From an uncultured Candidatus Saccharibacteria bacterium (GTDB lineage: Bacteria > Patescibacteriota > Saccharimonadia > Saccharimonadales > Saccharimonadaceae): a stretch of 6,838 nucleotides of DNA. The stretch lies in NCBI GenBank assembly GCA_946185175.1, contig CAMHIH010000038.1:1-6838 (forward strand), in the 5' to 3' direction. The stretch's first letter is position 1. Each line of letters begins with the position of its first letter. Under the pieces are notes generated by a model, which was not told the DNA's origin, did not search any database, and was given only the letters and a program-made list of their open reading frames with translations. Positions 1 through 4,732 of this stretch are shown here, piece by piece. The position numbers and the translations under genes were made by a program.

Positions 1-548
1 AAGATCTCGTTAATTTGGCCAGAAATGGCGCTCAAAATAAGTTCTTGGTCGATTTTGTTGCGTTTGGCGATGTACTGGAGGTCTTCGGCGGTGATGGCTG
101 CGCCCTTAATGTCAGAAATGGCGCCGATGATGTTTTTGGTTTGGTAGTCGCCGCGTAGCATGTCGCGCGGGTGAAGACTAGATTGAATGTCGCGAATAAT
201 CGTAAATTGTTCGAGGTCGTCGATGGCGTTTTTGAGGTCTGGGCGATGCTCTTGTAAGATATATGAGCCAAAGGCATGATAAGTTTGAATTTGAACCTTA
301 TATGCTTCGGGGCCGATGAAGTCGGCGAGGCGGTGGCGCATATTGCTGGCGCCGGTTTCGGTAAAAGTAAGACAAAGGATATTTTCTGGATTAACATCGG
401 TTTGTTTCAAGATGTTCGCGACGCGGACGGAAAGTAGTTGAGTCTTGCCGGTGCCTGGGCCCGCAATTACAAGTAATGGTCCGTCAATGTGGTCGACTGC
501 AGTGCGCTGTGCATCATTTAGTCGGTTATAAGCTTGTTCAAATTCCAT
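1..548 (-). CDS. UvrD/PcrA-type superfamily 1 DNA helicase, N-terminal part
   Basis: This is the first 182 codons of a 3'-5' ATP-dependent DNA helicase; the rest lies beyond the left edge. The ATG at 548 opens a frame with no stop to the edge. Visible motifs, in order, are the Q-motif region (LNDAQRTAV, residues 10-18, Gln14), Walker A GPGTGKT at 30-36 after a hydrophobic strand (LLVIA), motif Ia (LTFTETGASNM, 60-70) and motif Ib (QTYHAFGSYIL, 88-98). Together these are typical of SF1A UvrD/Rep/PcrA helicases, which unwind DNA in repair and restart of replication. CPR relatives are often long and may carry a RecB-like nuclease domain at the C-terminus, but that part is not visible here. There is no Shine-Dalgarno sequence: TATAAT ends 6 nt before the ATG, suggesting a leaderless mRNA. 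The helicase family is certain; the exact orthologue (uvrD, pcrA or a CPR-specific type) is not. Confidence 0.93.
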   Translation of the reverse strand, partial: MEFEQAYNRLNDAQRTAVDHIDGPLLVIAGPGTGKTQLLSVRVANILKQTDVNPENILCLTFTETGASNMRHRLADFIGPEAYKVQIQTYHAFGSYILQEHRPDLKNAIDDLEQFTIIRDIQSSLHPRDMLRGDYQTKNIIGAISDIKGAAITAEDLQYIAKRNKIDQELILSAISGQINEI

Positions 549-554
549 AAGATA

Positions 555-560
555 ATTATA
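555..560 (-). promoter_or_regulatory. -10 box of the uvrD-type helicase, leaderless promoter
   Basis: On the minus strand a perfect TATAAT is followed by 6 nt (TATCTT) and then the ATG at 548. Starting about 7 nt past the -10, transcription would begin at the A of the start codon. The position of a -35 box, near 578-583, reads CATAAA and is poor; it falls in the loop and first stem base of the preceding terminator. The -10 box is seen directly; the start site is inferred. Confidence 0.72.
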
Positions 561-564
561 TACG

Positions 565-590
565 AAAAAGCCCCTCGTTTATGAGGGGCT
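565..590 (-). terminator. Rho-independent terminator of gpsA
   Basis: A perfect 8-bp stem AGCCCCTC/GAGGGGCT (569-576 and 583-590) with a 6-nt loop is followed on the minus strand by TTTTT. It begins 18 nt after the gpsA stop codon. Only two bases separate its T-run from the region leading into the helicase -10 box. Confidence 0.9.
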
Positions 591-607
591 AATCCGGTTA
601 GGCTGTC

Positions 608-1384
608 TTAGTAATTGACGAGGCGATTGATTTCGGTCAATAACGGGTAGCCGTCAAAGTCGACATGCTCGAGGGCGGATAGGCCTTCAACCGTCTTGAG
701 CTCGTTGAGAATTTCGTCTTTGCTTTTGCCTTCGCGGAGGCGGACGCCACAGGTGAAGTTGCGCGATGTGCGGCTAGTGCAAGTGAGAATAAGGTCGCCC
801 AAGCCGCAAGATAATTCAGTTGTGGCCGGGTTGGCTCCGTGTCTTTCGAGGTAATTTTTGGTTTCGATGTGGGCATTCTGGATAAAGACGGCGAAGCTAT
901 CTTCGGAGTCGCTGTGGTAGCCTGCGCCGATGGCATAGATGTTTTTTAGTGCGCCACACATCACGATGCCGAGCGCGTCTTCGCAAAGTTCGATGTTGAG
1001 TTGTTGATTCTGAAAAATGTTCATCGAAAAGGCGTTGGAGGCGGTCATCGTGGCTGGTTTGCCCTGCATGATTTCTTCAGCGAAGGCCGGGCCGGATAGT
1101 ACGGAAAATTGAGTAAAATCTTGGAATAAATCTAGGTTAAGTAGGCCCTTGCTGGTCAAAACGGTTGGTACTTGTTTGAGCTTGTCTGGATAATCTTGCA
1201 GGAAACTTGGCAGGATATTGGACGGTATGGCGATAACAATGGCATCTGCGCCCCAAGTGGCCGCTTCGAGGCTAACTTCTGGCAAAACTAATGGGTCATA
1301 GAATTTGGTTTCGTGATGATTGTCGGTCAGGATTTTGTCAAGGGCTTTACCGAAAGCGCCGGCGCCAAGAATCGTAATTTTCAT
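608..1384 (-). CDS. gpsA: NAD(P)-dependent glycerol-3-phosphate dehydrogenase, compact form
   Basis: It interconverts dihydroxyacetone phosphate and sn-glycerol 3-phosphate in the cytoplasm, supplying the backbone for phospholipids. The 258-aa protein starts with a Rossmann strand and GAGAFGKAL (residues 7-15, the GxGxxG dinucleotide-binding loop). Then come the conserved LTSKG (Lys79), the LSGPAFAEEI block (97-105), GALKN with catalytic Lys147 and Asn148, GLGDLILTCTS with Asp197 and Thr201, and SRN with Arg208 and Asn209. A VEG motif lies near 232-234, as in the family. All expected active-site residues are present, so it is probably active. It is roughly 70-80 residues shorter than typical bacterial GpsA (about 330-340). 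The shortening is in the N-domain loop after the first helix, the segment after GALKN and the C-terminal tail; the frame is intact. The usual GDNAKAA-type segment is divergent (DSEDSFAVFIQNA). No Shine-Dalgarno is present; the gene appears leaderless. Confidence 0.93.
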   Translation of the reverse strand: MKITILGAGAFGKALDKILTDNHHETKFYDPLVLPEVSLEAATWGADAIVIAIPSNILPSFLQDYPDKLKQVPTVLTSKGLLNLDLFQDFTQFSVLSGPAFAEEIMQGKPATMTASNAFSMNIFQNQQLNIELCEDALGIVMCGALKNIYAIGAGYHSDSEDSFAVFIQNAHIETKNYLERHGANPATTELSCGLGDLILTCTSRTSRNFTCGVRLREGKSKDEILNELKTVEGLSALEHVDFDGYPLLTEINRLVNY

Positions 1385-1390
1385 AAGGGT

Positions 1391-1399
1391 ATTTTAGCA
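1391..1399 (-). promoter_or_regulatory. Extended -10 promoter of gpsA, leaderless
   Basis: The minus strand reads TGCTAAAAT, an extended -10 (TGn plus TAAAAT), ending 6 nt before the gpsA ATG. A start about 7 nt downstream would coincide with the ATG. No good -35 is visible: that position falls at the T-run of the degV terminator. A TG extension often compensates for a weak -35. Confidence 0.68.
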
Positions 1400-1417
1400 T
1401 AAAAGCCACAGCACGAG

Positions 1418-1440
1418 AAAAGCCGCCTGGAGGCGGCTTT
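1418..1440 (-). terminator. Rho-independent terminator of degV
   Basis: A perfect 9-bp stem AAAGCCGCC/GGCGGCTTT (1419-1427 and 1432-1440) with a 4-nt loop is followed on the minus strand by a short T-run (TTTTCTC). It lies 17 nt after the degV stop codon and just upstream of the gpsA promoter. The flanking A and T runs on both sides could give weak activity on the other strand too, but no plus-strand gene needs it. Confidence 0.87.
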
Positions 1441-1457
1441 CTGGAAAAATATAGAGA

Positions 1458-2372
1458 TTAACGAGTTTCGTCTTGTCGGAAAAAGATTGACAGGCAAGTC
1501 GGGCCAGTGTGGGCGCCCACGAACGGGCCGATGTGGCGTAATTGTACTAAGTTGGGGTCGAAGTCGGGTACGTCGCGCTGAAGTAGCTCGATGAAGAACT
1601 TTGCGCGCGGGATTTCCTGCTCGTGGCCGTATCCAATGCGTAGTACGCGGTCGAGCTCGCAGGTGGCGTCTTCGGGCTTAATGTGGTACTGAGCATAATA
1701 CTTCACCCAGCGGCGGATGACCATGTCGCCGCGCATGATTTTGCGCAGGTCGAATTGCAGGTTGTTGTCGCTCGGAAAATACATCCATGGTGAAAACTTG
1801 ACGCTTTCCAGGAAATGGGCGGCACGACGTACGCCGGCGCTTTCATAGCGGCCACTCAGCAGTGAGTAGGTGAATTCGCGCTCTGTAAACAGGTGTACGA
1901 TATGTTTGCCGATGTCGCTAGCGTAGCCGACGATGTCGTCGCCGGTGTATTGCGCCAAGTACTGCAGGCAGAGGGCCTGTCCGTTGCTGGTGCAATAGGT
2001 TGGAACGTACAGGAAAGTGCGCTCGGGATTGTCGTTGGCGCAATGCTCTAACGCCAGGCGATGCGATTGAATGGTGCCGGCAGAGATATGCTCGCTGGTG
2101 GCAGCATAGACGATGACGGTGTCTTCGTCGGTTTCGGCGACGGCCTGATCGAAAGCCTCGCGCGCCATGAATTCATTGGCTGCACCGGTGTGCAGATGTC
2201 CTGCTGCATAAGTGCCGTTGACTAATTTTTCGTAGAAGTCATCGGCGTCGTCGATTTCGATGTCTGCATTGTCAACTGAGGCGAAAGCCGAAACTGCAAT
2301 AATGCCGAGCTTTGCTCTTTCTTCTGCGGTCAAATCATTGGTTACGTCGGTAACAATTTTGTACTTCGTCAT
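1458..2372 (-). CDS. DegV-family fatty-acid-binding protein
   Basis: DegV proteins bind a long-chain fatty acid between two α/β domains; in Firmicutes such proteins (FakB) present the fatty acid to the kinase FakA. The 304-aa product opens with KIVTDVTNDLT (residues 5-15; compare KIVTDSTADL in the family). It has a GHLHTGAANEF block (58-68) at the place of the usual hTSqPs motif, then SEHISAGTIQS (93-103) at the place of the LSGTYQSA motif. FTYSLLSGRYESAG stands in the place of the usual sLeYLkkGGRI, and IGPFVGAHTGPTCLSIFF near the C-terminus matches the family's conserved GAHTGPG signature. The motifs are recognisable but divergent, so ligand and partner are uncertain. No fakA-like kinase gene is in the window. 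The start is supported by AGGAGG 9 nt upstream. The neighbouring gpsA also serves lipid synthesis, but each gene has its own promoter and terminator, so a link is only suggestive. Confidence 0.86.
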   Translation of the reverse strand: MTKYKIVTDVTNDLTAEERAKLGIIAVSAFASVDNADIEIDDADDFYEKLVNGTYAAGHLHTGAANEFMAREAFDQAVAETDEDTVIVYAATSEHISAGTIQSHRLALEHCANDNPERTFLYVPTYCTSNGQALCLQYLAQYTGDDIVGYASDIGKHIVHLFTEREFTYSLLSGRYESAGVRRAAHFLESVKFSPWMYFPSDNNLQFDLRKIMRGDMVIRRWVKYYAQYHIKPEDATCELDRVLRIGYGHEQEIPRAKFFIELLQRDVPDFDPNLVQLRHIGPFVGAHTGPTCLSIFFRQDETR

Positions 2373-2381
2373 AATATTCTT

Positions 2382-2387
2382 CCTCCT
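2382..2387 (-). promoter_or_regulatory. Ribosome binding site of degV
   Basis: The minus strand reads AGGAGG, 9 nt before the ATG at 2372. This strong SD contrasts with the SD-less starts of gpsA, the helicase and the methyltransferase, so both initiation modes occur side by side. Confidence 0.88.
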
Positions 2388-2399
2388 AATGTGCTTGAC

Positions 2400-2424
2400 T
2401 TATCACGGGATTAGCGTGAAATAA
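2400..2424 (-). promoter_or_regulatory. Imperfect inverted repeat in the degV leader
   Basis: TTATCACG (2400-2407) and CGTGA-AA-TAA-type sequence (2415-2424) flank a 7-nt centre (GGATTAG); five inner and three outer pairs are separated by a 2-nt bulge. It lies downstream of the predicted transcription start and about 13 nt before the SD. It could be a repressor operator or an RNA hairpin. It does not match CIRCE. Function is unknown. Confidence 0.4.
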
Positions 2425-2441
2425 CTCATGTTCGTACTTTT

Positions 2442-2470
2442 ATTCTAAAATATTTTGTGATTTTTGTCAA
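2442..2470 (-). promoter_or_regulatory. Sigma-70-type promoter of degV
   Basis: On the minus strand a perfect TTGACA (2465-2470), a 17-nt spacer and TAGAAT (2442-2447) form a near-consensus housekeeping promoter. Transcription would start near 2435, giving a leader of about 63 nt. The -35 box overlaps the T-run that ends the upstream methyltransferase gene. Confidence 0.9.
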
Positions 2471-2512
2471 AAAAATGATTGGGGCGCACAGATTGAGGGG
2501 CCGCTGTATGCC
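2469..2512 (-). terminator. Probable terminator of the methyltransferase gene
   Basis: On the minus strand GGCATACAG (2504-2512) can pair with CTGTGCGCC (2483-2491) with one A·C mismatch and one G·U pair around a 12-nt loop. A run of seven Ts (2475-2469) follows 7 nt later. The stem begins at the last base of the stop codon. The distance between stem and T-run makes this weaker than the other terminators here. Confidence 0.5.
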
Positions 2513-3666
2513 TATTTTCGCGCCAAAAAGACCAGATTCTCAATGTGTGGTGTGCATGGAAAGAAATTATATGGTTGCAGCGGTGAGATTTGATAGCGCT
2601 CTGCTAGCATTGCGATGTCGCGAGCTTGTGTAATTGGGTTGCAGGACAAATAGATGATTTGCTCTGGCGAAACTTCGTTAAGTTTATTGATGAGCTTAGC
2701 GTTGCAGCCAGCGCGTGGCGGGTCAAGAATTACTGTGCAATCTGGCGAAATGTATTCGGTAACATCTTCGGATTTTGCGAGAATGCATTTGGCGTTGCTG
2801 TCCTTGGCGTTATTCTGCATTTCGCTGTAGGCGGCACCATTAACTTCAACGAGCGTCAGTTGCTTATCGCGCGCAACAGATAAGCCGATGCTGCCGACGC
2901 CAGCATAAAGGTCGAGTACTTTGTCGGTTTTGATGTGCGTGGCGATGTTTTTGAGCACCATTTCGTAGACCGGTAGATTGATTTGGAAGAAACCGTTTGG
3001 TGAATAGGTGTATGTTTGGCCAAGTAGGGTGTCTTGGAGGTTGTCCATGACGGGGTGTGATTTGCCGTTTTCGAACAAAGCAGCACTGGTTTGGCCGTTT
3101 TGGTCACAGCGAATGAGAAGTGATTGATAGGTGCGTGCTTCGGCATGTTGGGCGTTGAGTTTTGTGATAATTTCCTGAGCTTTGGCAAAAATCTCTGGAC
3201 GCTCAATTGAACTCTGTGTGACTGGTATTTTGCGATGCGTGCCACGCACGTGGAAGGCTGGGTAAATTTGCGCCGTATCGTGATCCCAATAGAGGGAATA
3301 TTCCATTTTATTGCGATAATAGAAATCTTTGCCATCGGTGACGGTTGGTAGAATGTCGATGTCGAGATGGTTTTGAGTAAAGCAGGCTTTGGTGATGAGG
3401 GATTTTTGGGCTAATTCGGTCTGAAAATCCATGATTTGCCATGGACTGGTAGCGAGATAACATTCGTCTTTTGGCGCGATGCGCTCTGGTGAAGCTTCAA
3501 TAATATTGGTTGCAATGCCCTCGCAATAGCTGCGCTTGTTTTTGGTGATTTCGAACTCGACTAATTCGCTCGGTAAAGTATTCCACAAAAAAACTTTCTT
3601 GCCGTCGGCGAGAGTTGCAATGCCTTGTCCGCCTGGCACGAGTTCGGTGATGCGTGCGCGTTCCAT
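2512..3666 (-). CDS. RlmD/TrmA-family RNA 5-methyluridine methyltransferase without Fe-S cluster cysteines
   Basis: This is a SAM-dependent methyltransferase that methylates C5 of a uridine in rRNA or tRNA. The 384-aa protein has an N-terminal TRAM-like RNA-binding domain (about 1-60), the QIN motif (NGFFQIN, 224-230), a SAM-binding loop (LDLYAGVGSIG, 251-261), DPPRAG (315-320), the nucleophilic Cys342 in LSCNP, and the catalytic-base Glu376 in PHIENLVFL. All catalytic elements are therefore present. RlmD-type enzymes usually have a cysteine set of the form Cx5CGGC just after TRAM, which holds a 4Fe-4S cluster. Here that place reads ECYLATSPWQIM, with a single Cys69, so a cluster is unlikely. 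Whether the target is 23S rRNA (RlmC/RlmD type) or tRNA U54 (TrmA type) cannot be told. It has no SD; an extended -10 lies 8 nt upstream of the ATG, and the nearby alternative ATG (3675-3677) is out of frame. Confidence 0.92.
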   Translation of the reverse strand: MERARITELVPGGQGIATLADGKKVFLWNTLPSELVEFEITKNKRSYCEGIATNIIEASPERIAPKDECYLATSPWQIMDFQTELAQKSLITKACFTQNHLDIDILPTVTDGKDFYYRNKMEYSLYWDHDTAQIYPAFHVRGTHRKIPVTQSSIERPEIFAKAQEIITKLNAQHAEARTYQSLLIRCDQNGQTSAALFENGKSHPVMDNLQDTLLGQTYTYSPNGFFQINLPVYEMVLKNIATHIKTDKVLDLYAGVGSIGLSVARDKQLTLVEVNGAAYSEMQNNAKDSNAKCILAKSEDVTEYISPDCTVILDPPRAGCNAKLINKLNEVSPEQIIYLSCNPITQARDIAMLAERYQISPLQPYNFFPCTPHIENLVFLARK

Positions 3667-3674
3667 TGCTAACC

Positions 3675-3683
3675 ATTTTAACA
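3675..3683 (-). promoter_or_regulatory. Extended -10 promoter of the methyltransferase gene
   Basis: The minus strand reads TGTTAAAAT ending 8 nt before the ATG at 3666, so the transcript would be leaderless or have a leader of one or two bases. A second -10-like TATAAT lies upstream at 3698-3703 and would give a leader of about 25 nt, still without an SD. No convincing -35 is seen for either. Confidence 0.55.
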
Positions 3684-3712
3684 GATGGGCGGCGAAAATT
3701 ATAGCCGGGCTT

Positions 3713-3740
3713 TTGACTATGCCGTTTTTTATGGTAAAAT
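3713..3740 (+). promoter_or_regulatory. Promoter of the first small-membrane-protein operon
   Basis: TTGACT (3713-3718), a 16-nt spacer and TAAAAT (3735-3740) preceded by TG (extended -10, TGGTAAAAT) make a strong promoter. Transcription would start near 3747, leaving a leader of about 57 nt before the ATG at 3804. It is divergent from the methyltransferase promoter, with only about 30 nt between the nearest elements. Confidence 0.78.
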
Positions 3741-3790
3741 ATCTCTTATCCCAAGTAGAACGAAAAATTCTGCACGAGAAGATCTTTGAG

Positions 3791-3795
3791 AGGAG
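3791..3795 (+). promoter_or_regulatory. Ribosome binding site deciding the start of the 62-aa protein
   Basis: AGGAG within GAGAGGAG lies 8 nt before the ATG at 3804. It argues for that ATG over the upstream in-frame TTG at 3786, which would place the SD inside the coding region. Confidence 0.82.
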
Positions 3796-3803
3796 TGATA
3801 GAT

Positions 3804-3992
3804 ATGTTATTTGGACTTTTGGGCTTCATTATTGAAGTAATCATAGTCTTTGCTGTGGCGCGTTTGATTGCTGAAATCACAATCGCCTGGCTACGTTTCA
3901 TTTGCTATCTGTTGCTGATTTACTTTGCGCTAAGTTTCTTTGGCATTTTGTTTATTCCGCTGCCTTTTCCGTTCTTTTTCTTCTGGTGGTAA
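3804..3992 (+). CDS. Small hydrophobic membrane protein, 62 aa, unknown function
   Basis: I do not recognise a family. The product is almost wholly hydrophobic, with two probable membrane helices (about 2-19 and 26-52). Its only charged residues are Glu11, Arg20, Glu24 and Arg31; Arg20 and Glu24 are spaced to form a salt bridge on one helix face near the turn between the helices. It ends in a striking proline/aromatic tail, IPLPFPFFFFWW (51-62). A clear SD, an upstream promoter and a second gene 18 nt downstream support it as real. It is first in a two-gene operon with the 87-aa membrane protein, whose tail (RLIPLFW) is similar. It could be a component of a small membrane complex or a toxin-like peptide; nothing decides between these. 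Confidence 0.75.
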   Translation: MLFGLLGFIIEVIIVFAVARLIAEITIAWLRFICYLLLIYFALSFFGILFIPLPFPFFFFWW

Positions 3993-4010
3993 GAAAGGGG
4001 GGTTAAATGA

Positions 4011-4274
4011 ATGTTTGTGTTGAGCGCAATTGGCAACGTATTGATGACGATACTCGCCTGGATCATTATGCTGTTATTGAATGGCATCGCGTGGGCGTTT
4101 ATCCTACTGATTCTGACGGTGTGTGTCGGCATCTTCATTGAGTCGGTCTTCCCGGATTCTGCCATGAGCAACGATGCAATCTCGATCATGCTGTTCATCG
4201 ATTTTGTAGCTTACATCGTCCTGGCAACTCTTTGCGTGGAAGGTACCTTCCGGCTCATTCCTCTTTTCTGGTGA
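4011..4274 (+). CDS. Small membrane protein, 87 aa, unknown function
   Basis: No family is recognised. It is predicted to have a long hydrophobic N-terminal stretch (about 5-43), perhaps a helical hairpin turning near Asn24-Gly25, then a short polar loop with acidic residues (ESVFPDSAMSNDA, 44-56). A further helix (57-77) and a C-terminal tail, EGTFRLIPLFW, follow. The start at 4011 is favoured because the purine run AAGGGGGG ends 8 nt upstream; an ATG at 4007 is in another frame. The gene follows the 62-aa gene by 18 nt, and a strong terminator follows it, so the two form one operon. The shared IPL-aromatic-Trp ending with its neighbour suggests related membrane placement or distant paralogy. 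Confidence 0.75.
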   Translation: MFVLSAIGNVLMTILAWIIMLLLNGIAWAFILLILTVCVGIFIESVFPDSAMSNDAISIMLFIDFVAYIVLATLCVEGTFRLIPLFW

Positions 4275-4297
4275 CCCATCCGGTCGCCATTTACATA

Positions 4298-4333
4298 AAA
4301 GCCTCGCGGCGCGTCTGCGGGGCTTTACTTTTT
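4298..4333 (+). terminator. Rho-independent terminator of the two-gene small-protein operon
   Basis: A 10-bp stem AAAGCCTCGC/GCGGGGCTTT (4298-4307 and 4317-4326) with one T·G pair and a 9-nt loop is followed by ACTTTTT. It starts 23 nt after the stop of the 87-aa gene. Its 3' arm overlaps the -35 box of the next promoter. Confidence 0.88.
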
Positions 4334-4352
4334 ATGCTTATTATGATATAAT
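4324..4352 (+). promoter_or_regulatory. Promoter of the 83-aa membrane protein gene
   Basis: TTTACT (4324-4329), a 17-nt spacer and a perfect TATAAT (4347-4352) with an upstream TG (TGATATAAT) form a strong extended -10 promoter. The predicted start near 4359 gives a leader of about 84 nt. The -35 box sits in the T-rich end of the preceding terminator. Confidence 0.82.
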
Positions 4353-4363
4353 AGGAGTATAGG

Positions 4364-4397
4364 CTATGCGCTTATCATCTGAGGGCGCATAGTGCGC
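4364..4397 (+). promoter_or_regulatory. Structured leader with alternative hairpins and an 8-codon upstream ORF
   Basis: CTATGCGC (4364-4371) and GCGCATAG (4385-4392) form a perfect 8-bp hairpin with a 13-nt loop. The second arm can instead pair with TGCGC (4393-4397) as a short 5-bp hairpin, so the two are mutually exclusive. A tiny reading frame, MRLSSEGA, runs from ATG at 4366 to TAG at 4390-4392 and covers the first hairpin. It has no usable SD. Neither hairpin covers the gene's SD at 4431-4438, so any control mechanism is uncertain, and I match it to no known riboswitch class. Confidence 0.42.
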
Positions 4398-4430
4398 TCT
4401 TTGATTGCTTTGTGCGTATTTGCCGTCCAC

Positions 4431-4438
4431 GGAGGTGA
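4431..4438 (+). promoter_or_regulatory. Ribosome binding site deciding the start of the 83-aa protein
   Basis: GGAGGTGA is a full match to the anti-SD end of 16S rRNA (UCACCUCC), and its GGAGG core lies 7 nt before the ATG at 4443. It favours this start over an in-frame GTG at 4392, which lies inside the leader hairpin. Confidence 0.88.
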
Positions 4439-4442
4439 AGAT

Positions 4443-4694
4443 ATGGACATCATTTTAGGCTATGGTCTCATTTTATTTGGCGCAACTGGCGTCGTTTCGT
4501 TTGTTTGCGCTTGTTTTGCTTCTTTGGTTGGCCTTGGCGCGGCGCCGGAAATCTGGGCTCTGACAAGAGTTTGCGGCTACAGTTTTGCCGCTTGCGCCAT
4601 TGCTGCGCTGATTTACTTGGATTACACGAAAGATCTCGAACGCGAACGGAAGCTCGGCAAGACGCATAAGCAAAAAAGAAGACGCAGACATTGA
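4443..4694 (+). CDS. Small two-helix membrane protein with a very basic C-terminal tail, 83 aa
   Basis: No family is recognised. The product has two likely membrane helices (about 4-30 and 38-59) joined by a short loop with Pro35-Glu36. A strongly basic cytoplasmic tail follows (about 60-83), containing RERK, KTHKQK and four arginines before the final His. The positive-inside rule puts the C-terminus, and probably the N-terminus, in the cytoplasm. Four cysteines lie in or beside the helices (Cys22, Cys24, Cys44, Cys51). The basic tail could touch nucleic acid, ribosomes or acidic lipids; this is inference only. The gene has its own promoter, structured leader and perfect SD. It is convergent with the ABC permease gene, only 36 nt separating the two stop codons. 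Confidence 0.8.
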   Translation: MDIILGYGLILFGATGVVSFVCACFASLVGLGAAPEIWALTRVCGYSFAACAIAALIYLDYTKDLERERKLGKTHKQKRRRRH

Positions 4695-4703
4695 TCTGCG
4701 TCT
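4672..4703 (-). terminator. Rho-independent terminator of the ABC exporter operon
   Basis: A perfect 9-bp stem AGACGCAGA/TCTGCGTCT (4680-4688 and 4695-4703) with a 6-nt loop is followed on the minus strand by TTCTTTTTT. It lies partly inside the coding end of the convergent 83-aa gene, whose TGA sits in the loop. The T-run corresponds to that gene's Gln-Lys-Arg codons. Confidence 0.85.
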
Positions 4704-4709
4704 CCGCTC

Positions 4710-4732
4710 CCCCGCTATTGCGGGGATTTTTT
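4710..4732 (+). terminator. Rho-independent terminator of the 83-aa protein gene
   Basis: A perfect 6-bp stem CCCCGC/GCGGGG (4710-4715 and 4720-4725) with a TATT loop is followed by A and six Ts (4727-4732). The last Ts overlap the stop codon of the convergent permease gene. It lacks a T-run on the minus strand, so it acts on the plus strand. Confidence 0.88.

Noticed and set aside
608..1384. GpsA as a truncated pseudogene because of its short length
   Set aside because: The frame is open, the catalytic residues are all present, and it has its own promoter and terminator.
2400..2424. CIRCE heat-shock operator
   Set aside because: The arms (TTATCACG) and spacing do not match TTAGCACTC-N9-GAGTGCTAA.
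2626..2883. An 85-codon plus-strand frame opposite the methyltransferase gene
   Set aside because: It lies wholly antisense to a well-supported conserved gene, has no promoter or SD seen, and shows no recognisable motif.
3786..3803. TTG at 3786 as a longer start for the 62-aa protein
   Set aside because: It would place the clear SD (3791-3795) inside the coding region; the ATG at 3804 is 8 nt from that SD.
4007..4141. A 44-codon frame starting ATG at 4007, polar and rich in Asp/Arg/His, overlapping the 87-aa gene in another frame
   Set aside because: The purine run is only 4 nt from this ATG but 8 nt from the ATG at 4011, and the longer frame is coherent as a membrane protein. The overlap is most likely a shadow of it.
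4392..4442. GTG at 4392 as a longer start for the 83-aa protein (adding MRSLIALCVFAVHGGED)
   Set aside because: It has no SD and lies in the leader hairpin, whereas the ATG at 4443 has a perfect GGAGGTGA.
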